This document shows positions 22,206 to 28,254 of a DNA stretch of 36,697 bases, piece after piece (the stretch's first letter is position 1; the number at the start of each line of letters is the position of its first letter). Origin of the DNA: Ruminococcus sp. (GTDB lineage Bacteria; Bacillota; Clostridia; Oscillospirales; Acutalibacteraceae); NCBI GenBank assembly GCA_017405065.1, contig JAFRBD010000068.1:1-36697 (forward strand). Direction: 5' to 3'. The notes beneath the pieces are model-generated. The model was not told the origin of the DNA. It searched no databases and saw only the letters and a program-made list of their open reading frames with translations. Made by a program: the position numbers and the translations under genes.

Positions 22206-23288
22206 ATGGCAGTACATGAATATAAATGCCCGTGCTGCAGCGGCGCGCTCGCCTTTGACAGTACGGTACAAAAACTGAAATGTCCCTTCTGCGACACCGA
22301 ATTTGAGGTTGAAGCGGTCAAGGCATATGACGAGGACCTGCAAAACGAGGGTACCGATAACCTTGACTGGAATACCGACGCCGGCACACAGTGGACGGAG
22401 GATGAAGCCACAGGTCTGCGCTCTTACATTTGTCAGAGCTGCGGCGGCGAGATCGTCGGCGACGCTAACACCGCCGCGACCGAATGTCCCTTCTGCGGCA
22501 ACCACGCCATCATCATGCAGCAGTTCTCCGGCGCCTTAAAGCCCGATTATGTCATCCCCTTCAAGCTCAACAAGGAAGCCGCAAAGGCGGAGTATGTCAA
22601 GCACCTCAAGGGCAAGTTCCTGCTTCCCAAGGTGTTCAAGGACGAGAATCACATCGACGAGATCAAGGGCATCTACGTCCCCTTCTGGCTGTTCGATTCA
22701 AACGCCGACGCGGATATCCGCTTCCGCGCGACCCGCGTCCGCACCTGGTCCGATTCCAACTATAACTACACCCAGACCTCCTACTTTTCCGTTTACCGCG
22801 CGGGCTACATCGGCTTTGACCATGTTCCGGTCGACGGCTCCACCCGTATGGCAGACGATCTGATGGAGAGCGTCGAGCCCTTCAACTTTGCCGATGCGGT
22901 CGATTTCCAGACCGCCTATCTGTCCGGCTACTTTGCGGACAAATACGACGTCACCGCCGAACAGTCCATCGGCAGAGCCAACGAGCGCATCAAAACCTCC
23001 ACCGAGGACGCGTTCCGTGATACCGTCAAGGGCTACGCGACCGTCACCCCCGAGTATTCCTCCGTCCGTCTGCACGACGGCAAGACGAAATATGCCTTCT
23101 ACCCCGTATGGCTGCTCAACACCACGTATAAGGATGAAAAATTCACCTTCGCCATGAACGGCCAGACCGGCAAATTCGTCGGCAATCTGCCCACCGATAA
23201 AGGTAAATTCTGGAAATTTGCCGCTCTGTTCACCGTGATCGCAGGCGCCGTGATCTACGGCGGCATGTGGTTAGCGCAGCTGCTGTAA
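22206..23288 (+). CDS. Zinc-ribbon, membrane-anchored protein (YdjG-like)
   Basis: The product is 360 residues. Two N-terminal zinc ribbons are visible: CPCCSG...CPFCDTEF (about 9-36) and CQSCGGEI...CPFCGNH (about 77-100). A mixed alpha/beta region follows with GIYVPFWLFD, and the C-terminus has a single helix (FAALFTVIAGAVIYGGMWLAQLL, about 336-358). This is the layout of B. subtilis YdjG, often mislabelled 'replication restart helicase' because of the zinc ribbon. AAGGAGTAATCT precedes the ATG. The next gene's Shine-Dalgarno overlaps this stop, so the pair is coupled. Probable role: membrane tether of the SPFH partner. Confidence 0.83.
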   Translation: MAVHEYKCPCCSGALAFDSTVQKLKCPFCDTEFEVEAVKAYDEDLQNEGTDNLDWNTDAGTQWTEDEATGLRSYICQSCGGEIVGDANTAATECPFCGNHAIIMQQFSGALKPDYVIPFKLNKEAAKAEYVKHLKGKFLLPKVFKDENHIDEIKGIYVPFWLFDSNADADIRFRATRVRTWSDSNYNYTQTSYFSVYRAGYIGFDHVPVDGSTRMADDLMESVEPFNFADAVDFQTAYLSGYFADKYDVTAEQSIGRANERIKTSTEDAFRDTVKGYATVTPEYSSVRLHDGKTKYAFYPVWLLNTTYKDEKFTFAMNGQTGKFVGNLPTDKGKFWKFAALFTVIAGAVIYGGMWLAQLL

Positions 23289-23300
23289 GGAGGTGCCGAC

Positions 23301-24086
23301 ATGATGAAACGAATGACCGCGATCCTGTTCGCACTCGTCCTGATCCTTTCTGTCGCGCTGCTTCCCGCTTCCGCCGCAGAAGAGCCGGCCGTCTATTCCT
23401 ATCGCTTCGACGATAACGCCGATCTGCTGACCGACGCAGAGGAACAGGCGCTCAACGCCACCCTGTACGACATTTGCGCCAAGTGCCAGTGCAACATCGT
23501 CTTCTTTACAGCCGACAATCTGAACGGAGCGAACTTCTCCCATACGGGCACGGCGCAGGATTATACCCAGCGCTATTATGAAACCTGCTGCGGCGTCAAT
23601 ACCGACGGCGTCGTCTGCGGTCTGATCCTCAGCGATGAAGACGGCGACCGCCAGGTTCTGCTGTACGGCTCCGGCAAATGCGTCAAAAAGCTGACCGACA
23701 GCGAAAGCGAAGAGATCCGCAACAACGCGATCTCCAATCACAGCCCCGACCGCAACGGCTATTATGATTTCTTCAACGCCATCGCTGTCGGAGTAGGTGA
23801 AGCGGTTCCCCCGCATGTCAAGTGGTACTGGATCCCCGGCTCCCTCCTGATCGGCTTTGCGATCGCCATGATCATCATGATGATCCTGAAAAAGCAGCTC
23901 AAAAGCGTTGCCATGCAGCGCGGCGCGGTCAACTATGTCCGTCCCGGCAGCATGAACGTCACCGCGGCGCGCGACACCTATCTGTACAGCACCACCACCC
24001 GTACCGCCCGTCCCAAGAACAACAGCTCCGGCTCCAGCCACAGCTCCGGCGGCGGTTCCTACAGCGGCGGCGGATCAAAGTTCTGA
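23301..24086 (+). CDS. TPM-domain membrane protein (YdjH-like)
   Basis: The product is 261 residues: a signal peptide (about 1-27), an extracytoplasmic TPM domain (about 32-170, with DNADLLTDAEEQALNATL, NIVFFTADN and NTDGVVCGLILS), one transmembrane helix (about 176-197, WIPGSLLIGFAIAMIIMMIL), then a cytoplasmic tail ending in a Ser/Gly-rich SSGGGSYSGGGSKF. This matches YgcG/YdjH-type proteins. AAGGAGGTGCCGAC overlaps the upstream stop. With the SPFH and zinc-ribbon genes it completes a YdjGHI-like set. The Ser/Gly tail is common in TPM proteins, with no proven purpose. Confidence 0.87.
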   Translation: MMKRMTAILFALVLILSVALLPASAAEEPAVYSYRFDDNADLLTDAEEQALNATLYDICAKCQCNIVFFTADNLNGANFSHTGTAQDYTQRYYETCCGVNTDGVVCGLILSDEDGDRQVLLYGSGKCVKKLTDSESEEIRNNAISNHSPDRNGYYDFFNAIAVGVGEAVPPHVKWYWIPGSLLIGFAIAMIIMMILKKQLKSVAMQRGAVNYVRPGSMNVTAARDTYLYSTTTRTARPKNNSSGSSHSSGGGSYSGGGSKF

Positions 24087-24164
24087 TCCCCTTGATCCGA
24101 TCAGGATCATCGGATCCGAATCAGATTCCGTTTATCCGACTCTTGAAAAAATCCCATAAAGCAT

Positions 24165-24205
24165 CTGCCCCCATGCTTCAAAGCATGGGGGCAGCCTTTT
24201 TCTTA
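24165..24205 (+). terminator. Terminator of the SPFH/zinc-ribbon/TPM genes
   Basis: TGCCCCCATGCTT - tca - AAGCATGGGGGCA followed by GCCTTTTTCTT. It lies about 80 bases after the TPM stop. Confidence 0.92.
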
Positions 24206-24261
24206 GAATATATTAAGCGAAACGCAGCGATCCGATAAACTAAAGCGACTGACCGCTGACC

Positions 24262-24864
24262 TTACAGGATCGGCAGCTCATATTCGTCCATATCATCCGG
24301 GATCTCAACAATGATGGTGGGGATCTCTTCCTCGACCGCTTCTTCCGAAGAAGACGCCGCAGGCTTATCCTCCCCTGCGCTTGACGACGCGCTCTGACTG
24401 CTCGCTTTAGAAGAGCTGCTGCCCTCTGATTTTGAGGAGCTGCCCTCCGATTTTGACGAACTGCCTTCCGCCTTGGAGGAGCTGTTCGTCTTTGAAGAGC
24501 TTCCGCTTGAAGAACCGGAAACATTGTCCGGTTCGCCGTAGGTCGTACCGCCGGAAGAAATGATATAGTGGGTCGTGACATATTCTCTTACGGATACATC
24601 GTTACCGTCTTTATCTTTGATCGAAACGATCTCGTTATCCTTGTCGATCGTAAGGACGTTGCCTTCTTTGTCCTCTTCGACCGTACCGTCGTCGGTCTTC
24701 TCGATCAGCTTCAGCTGTTCCGGCTCTGCGGCTTCGGTACTGTCTTTTACAACGCTGTCAGCGGTCGCGCTGTCGGGGGTTGCTTCTTCCTTTTTTTCGC
24801 CGCATGCTGTCAGCACAGACGTCAGCATCAATACAGCAGCAAGAATCACTAAAATCTTTTTCAT
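24262..24864 (-). CDS. Low-complexity lipoprotein, unknown function
   Basis: The product is 200 residues. The signal peptide and lipobox (LTAC, Cys near 21) make it a lipoprotein. Residues about 50-100 are acidic with an EGNVLTIDKDNEIVSIKDKDGN strand pattern, and about 115-165 is a Ser/Lys/Glu linker with the repeated hexad GSSSKS/E. It ends PDDMDEYELPIL. The ATG at 24862-24864 is chosen because AAGGAG lies 7 nt upstream; the ATG two codons earlier is too close. The Shine-Dalgarno overlaps the stop of rlmI, so it is co-transcribed with it. No family recognised; it is probably a surface-exposed anchored domain. Confidence 0.78.
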   Translation of the reverse strand: MKKILVILAAVLMLTSVLTACGEKKEEATPDSATADSVVKDSTEAAEPEQLKLIEKTDDGTVEEDKEGNVLTIDKDNEIVSIKDKDGNDVSVREYVTTHYIISSGGTTYGEPDNVSGSSSGSSSKTNSSSKAEGSSSKSEGSSSKSEGSSSSKASSQSASSSAGEDKPAASSSEEAVEEEIPTIIVEIPDDMDEYELPIL

Positions 24865-24875
24865 ATTCATTCTCC

Positions 24876-26093
24876 TTATACAACTTGGAATATATAAAAT
24901 TTCAGATAGTCAGTTTCCTCGACGCCCCAAAGGATCGGGTGATCGGGACTCTGCTGTCTGCATTCTGTCTGTCTGAGGCTGACGTTTGCGTCAGCGGCGG
25001 CGGAAAACAGCATTTTCCGGAACTGCGCGTCCGGCATGAAGTGCGAACAGCTGCAGGTCGCGAGATATCCTCCGCGCGGGAGCAGCTTCATCGCTTTGAG
25101 ATTGATCTCCTTATACCCCCGTTCGGCGGAGCGGGCGGTAGAGCGGGATTTGGTAAATGCCGGCGGGTCGAGGATGATCAATTCCCAGTCGTGTCGGCGT
25201 TCATTCTCCGCCTGCGTCAGCAGCTCGAAAACATTCGCGGTCACAAAGTCTACGTTCGTGATCCCGTTCAATTCCGCGTTGCTCTTCGCCCTATCGACCG
25301 CCGTCTGCGAAACGTCCACGGCGGTGACATGCTCTGCCGTGCGCGCCGCGTTCAGCGCGAAAGCGCCCGTGTGCGTAAAGCAGTCCAGCACCCGCTTTCC
25401 TGCCGCGATCTTCGCGACAGCGCGGCGGTTGTATTTCTGGTCGAGGAAAAAGCCTGTTTTCTGCCCCTCGATATAGTCGACCGTGTAGCGGATCCCGTTT
25501 TCGGTGATGATGACCTCGCCGTTCAGATCCGACCGCAGCCCCTCGAGCGGATAAAAGCCCTTATAGCAGCTCAGCCCTTCCAGTTCTCTGATCTTGACGT
25601 CGTTGCGCTCATAGATCGCCTCGATCTCATAACCGCGCTCTTTCAAGGAATCGACCAGCTGACGGAACAGCACCCCTTTGACGCGGTCGATCCCGAGCGA
25701 CAGCACCTGCGCGACCAGTACGTTTTCAAACTTGTCGACCGTCAGCCCCGGAAAGCCGTCCGCCTCGCCGAAGATCAGCCGGCAGGAGGAAAAATCCTCC
25801 CCCATCACCGTCATACGGTAGTCGATCGCGTAGTCGATACGGCGGCGGTAAAACGCCTCGTCAAATCGATCGTTCGCGTTCTTCGACAGGATCCTGACGC
25901 GGATCTTGGAGTTGTCATTGATGGTTCCCGAGCCGAGGTATCTGCCCTTTTCGGTCAGGACGTCGACGATATCGCCGTTTTCATACCTGCCGTCGACGGC
26001 GCGTATCTCATCATGATACACCCATACGTGACCGCCCTTGATAAAGCGCTCGCATTTTTTGCTGACCGTCACACGCGGGTAGCCTCTGTCCAT
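24876..26093 (-). CDS. Class I SAM-dependent 23S rRNA methyltransferase, RlmI-like
   Basis: The product is 405 residues: an N-terminal PUA domain (about 3-75, with FIKGGHVWVYHDEI and VDVLTEKGRYLGSGTIN), a middle EEHD-like domain with GLTVDKFENVLVAQ, and a Rossmann methyltransferase domain with KTGFFLDQKYNRR, VLDCFTHTGAFALNAA (SAM binding, about 233-248), ILDPPAFTKSRS (about 309-320) and CSCSHFM (about 344) holding the probable catalytic Cys. RlmI makes m5C1962 in E. coli 23S rRNA; the exact target here is inferred. The ATG at 26091-26093 has GGGAGG 5 nt upstream. It leads a two-gene operon with a lipoprotein. Confidence 0.9.
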   Translation of the reverse strand: MDRGYPRVTVSKKCERFIKGGHVWVYHDEIRAVDGRYENGDIVDVLTEKGRYLGSGTINDNSKIRVRILSKNANDRFDEAFYRRRIDYAIDYRMTVMGEDFSSCRLIFGEADGFPGLTVDKFENVLVAQVLSLGIDRVKGVLFRQLVDSLKERGYEIEAIYERNDVKIRELEGLSCYKGFYPLEGLRSDLNGEVIITENGIRYTVDYIEGQKTGFFLDQKYNRRAVAKIAAGKRVLDCFTHTGAFALNAARTAEHVTAVDVSQTAVDRAKSNAELNGITNVDFVTANVFELLTQAENERRHDWELIILDPPAFTKSRSTARSAERGYKEINLKAMKLLPRGGYLATCSCSHFMPDAQFRKMLFSAAADANVSLRQTECRQQSPDHPILWGVEETDYLKFYIFQVV

Positions 26094-26224
26094 AGCTCCC
26101 TCCCCCATTATCCTTCACAGCTCGCAGGCTGCGGTGATCTCAACCGATTCCATATTCTCAAGCTATCGCTTATTATACCATATCTGCCTGAAATAGCAAG
26201 AAGCAAAGACGCTTTTTCCATCGG

Positions 26225-26253
26225 TTGCAAAATTTACCGATATATGGTATAAT
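26225..26253 (+). promoter_or_regulatory. Promoter of the acidic-tail membrane protein
   Basis: TTGCAA (26225-26230), a 17-base spacer and TATAAT (26248-26253). The -10 region sits inside a palindrome ATATGGTATAATTACCATAT (26242-26261), a possible operator for an unknown repressor. Confidence 0.85.
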
Positions 26254-26293
26254 TACCATATAAACTATTTCATGCTCCGATAAGGAGGACGCT

Positions 26294-27022
26294 ATGGGTC
26301 GATTATGGAACAACTATCTGGAAAAAGCAAAGGATATCCGCCCGTTCCTGCGCACCAAAACCGGTTCGCGGCTGGCGATATTGGCTATCATCGATTTCAT
26401 CGTGCTTTTCTTTGCTCCGCTGCTCCACGGCTTTGTCGGCACGGCGATCTTCGGCTGTGTCGCCAGCGTCTATCTGATGCTCGTCTGGCGCAGATTCGAT
26501 CGGGAGCATGTCGTCGTTCCCGCGCTGATCCTTTGTATCCCGATGCTGCTCGACATGGCGATCTATCATGAGATATCCGTCGTCGTCGGATGCCTGATCT
26601 CCGTCGTCGCGATGCTGCTCGTCGCGCTCAGCAGGCTTTTCAGCTTCTACGATAAGCTGACGGACGGGATGACGTCCTATCTGACGGCAGGCGCCGTCTG
26701 CGTCGCCGTTGTGGTGCTGGCGTGCGTCACTCTCGTGCTTGTCAATGTCGCGTGGTGGATTCTGTGCATCATCGCGTTCTTCATCGTTGTCGCGGTCTTT
26801 CTCGGCGTCGTTTTTTCCACCGCCGCCTATACCGCCTCCGACGGCAGACGGCAGGCGCGCCGTGAGCGCGAACGCAGATCCAAAGATCAGGAACAGCGCT
26901 ACCGCGAATACCGCCCCCGTCAACGCGACACCAAAGTATATAATATCGATGACGATGAGTCGAACGACGAAGCCGAACCCGTTGACGATATCGACGATGA
27001 TGATTTCATGAATTTCGAATAA
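26294..27022 (+). CDS. Membrane protein with acidic cytoplasmic tail, unknown
   Basis: The product is 242 residues. Six or so hydrophobic helices span about 27-180 (for example LAILAIIDFIVLFFAPLL, VVVGCLISVVAMLLVAL, and VCVAVVVLACVTLVLVNVAWWILCIIAFFIVVAVFL). It is followed by a strongly basic stretch (RRQARRERERRSKDQEQRYR, about 193-212) and an acidic end (DDDESNDEAEPVDDIDDDD). TAAGGAGGACGCT precedes the ATG. I do not recognise the family; the charged tail could be a binding surface for a cytoplasmic partner. Monocistronic, ending at the hairpin near 27118. Confidence 0.78.
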   Translation: MGRLWNNYLEKAKDIRPFLRTKTGSRLAILAIIDFIVLFFAPLLHGFVGTAIFGCVASVYLMLVWRRFDREHVVVPALILCIPMLLDMAIYHEISVVVGCLISVVAMLLVALSRLFSFYDKLTDGMTSYLTAGAVCVAVVVLACVTLVLVNVAWWILCIIAFFIVVAVFLGVVFSTAAYTASDGRRQARRERERRSKDQEQRYREYRPRQRDTKVYNIDDDESNDEAEPVDDIDDDDFMNFE

Positions 27023-27030
27023 ACACAACT

Positions 27031-27111
27031 ACTTCCAACTAACAACTGACAACTAACCACTGCATACGGGTGCGGGCGCAGCCCACCAATCACTATCCAC
27101 TAATCACTATT
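27031..27111. repeat. Heptad-period repeat arrays H6 and H7
   Basis: H6 (27031-27065): acttcca, actaaca, actgaca, actaacc, actgcat. H7 (27084-27111): caccaat, cactatc, cactaat, cactatt. They flank an 18-base GC-rich spacer, in the gap after the acidic-tail membrane protein. Confidence 0.75.
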
Positions 27112-27117
27112 CTGAAC

Positions 27118-27154
27118 GAGAAAAGCGTGCACAGGGGGTGCACGCTTTCTCTTT
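27118..27154. terminator. Hairpin terminator after the acidic-tail membrane gene
   Basis: GAGAAAAGCGTGCAC - AGGGG - GTGCACGCTTTCTC then TTTGG. It is a strong stem with a short T-run on each strand and could end transcripts from both sides. Confidence 0.8.
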
Positions 27155-27277
27155 GGGGAAAAATCCAAATAAAATGAGGGTTTTTGCTAATACTGAACAT
27201 ATTAGCTTGATACGAACCCGAGCGGTTCGTATGAGGAGGGTAGAACATACAAGGAGTTGCGGTATCTCGCTTGCATG
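27118..27277 (-). ncRNA. Candidate small regulatory RNA (unclassified)
   Basis: It lies between the convergent genes for the membrane protein and lexA, so it is not an mRNA leader of either. On the minus strand a TATAAT (27283-27288), with TTAACA 19 bases upstream, would start transcription near 27277. The predicted RNA has CTCCTT and CCCTCCTC (complements of Shine-Dalgarno sequences), then the hairpins ATACGAACC/GGTTCGTAT (27209-27231) and GCTAATA/TATTAGC (27186-27206), an AU-rich stretch and the terminator stem at 27118-27154. I do not recognise it as 6S, SRP RNA, tmRNA or RNase P. Existence is inference. Confidence 0.45.
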
Positions 27278-27411
27278 ATTCTATTATAGCCCGGATCGCT
27301 CAAAAGTTGTTAACGGTCTATTAACGCAGGTTGAACAATTTTCAAACGATTGAAAGAAAGCTGAGGCGACGGTTTTCAACACCTTCCCCTCGAGGCAAAG
27401 CTGTCAATGAC

Positions 27412-28020
27412 TCACTCATAATTCCTGATCAGCGTGATCACTCTGCCCAGCAGCACCGCCTTGTCCACGATGATCGGCTCATAGGCGTCGTTCTCCGGCT
27501 GCAGGCGGATATGACCCTTTTCCTTAAAGAAGCGCTTGACGGTCGCGCTGCACTCGCCGCTCGCCTCGTCCTCCACCATCGCGACCACGATATCGCCGTT
27601 ATCGGCGGCGGGGGTATGATGGATGATAATGATATCGCCGTCAAAGATGCCCGCGTTGATCATGCTTTCGCCCACGACGCGCAGCGCGAAAAGCTCCCTG
27701 CCCTTGCTGATATCCTTCGGGACGGGAATATAGGTCTCGATATCCTGCACCGCTAAGATCGGCTGACCGGCGGTCACGCGGCCCATCAGCGGCACCTTGG
27801 AGGTCGGCTGTTCGTTCTTCAGACGGATACAGCGGTTGAGTCCCTCCTCGCGCTCGATCAGCCCGCGCTGCTCCAGCGCCTTGAGGTGATAAGCGACGGT
27901 AGAGGTCGACTTGAATCCTGTTGCGTCGCACAGCTCCCGCACCGACGGGATACGTCCGTTTTCGGAGCATTCGAGGATATAATCATATACTTTTTGTTGA
28001 CCGGAAGTCAAAGGCTTCAT
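27412..28020 (-). CDS. lexA: SOS repressor LexA
   Basis: This 202-residue protein has the winged-helix DNA-binding domain (1-65; IPSVRELCDATGFKSTSTVAYHLKALEQRGLI). The S24 peptidase domain has cleavage site Ala84-Gly85 (RVTAGQP), catalytic Ser119 (VVGESM) and Lys162 (ATVKRF). LexA represses DNA-damage genes until RecA-ssDNA triggers self-cleavage. The ATG at 28018-28020 is preferred to one 7 codons upstream because it begins MKPLTSGQQKVYDYI in line with the family. A promoter and a near-consensus Gram-positive SOS box lie upstream, implying autoregulation. Confidence 0.97.
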   Translation of the reverse strand: MKPLTSGQQKVYDYILECSENGRIPSVRELCDATGFKSTSTVAYHLKALEQRGLIEREEGLNRCIRLKNEQPTSKVPLMGRVTAGQPILAVQDIETYIPVPKDISKGRELFALRVVGESMINAGIFDGDIIIIHHTPAADNGDIVVAMVEDEASGECSATVKRFFKEKGHIRLQPENDAYEPIIVDKAVLLGRVITLIRNYE

Positions 28021-28067
28021 ACAATCACCCTTCCCTGCCATTCGGCAGTTGATAATAGCACATATAT

Positions 28068-28096
28068 ACTATACCACATCTTTTTCAAAAATGCAA
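28068..28096 (-). promoter_or_regulatory. Promoter of lexA
   Basis: On the minus strand TTGCAT (28091-28096), a 17-base spacer and TATAGT (28068-28073). The -35 box overlaps the candidate SOS box by three bases. Confidence 0.8.
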
Positions 28097-28107
28097 ATAT
28101 TTGTTCG
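28094..28107 (-). promoter_or_regulatory. Candidate LexA (SOS) box of lexA
   Basis: CGAACAAATATTTG on the minus strand matches 13 of 14 positions of the B. subtilis-type consensus CGAACRNRYGTTYG. It overlaps the lexA -35 box, where bound LexA would block RNA polymerase. Confidence 0.72.
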
Positions 28108-28254
28108 ATTCTTTTTGCAGATTTTTTGCCGTTTTTTTCGGTTACTATCACCAAAAATTTCCGCTTTTTTTCTTTTATAAACATTCTGGCTTTTTATTTT
28201 TATTTATACTATAATAAACATGTATATCCATATCAAGAAAAGAGGGAAACCGAC

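Noticed and set aside
22206-23288. Primosomal/replication helicase annotation for the zinc-ribbon protein
   Set aside because: Only the zinc ribbon resembles PriA-type proteins. There are no helicase motifs, and a C-terminal membrane helix points to a YdjG-like protein.
27209-27231. CGAAC-N7-GTTCG palindrome as a second LexA box near lexA
   Set aside because: The spacing is 7 instead of the required 4 and it is far downstream of lexA. It is better explained as an RNA hairpin.
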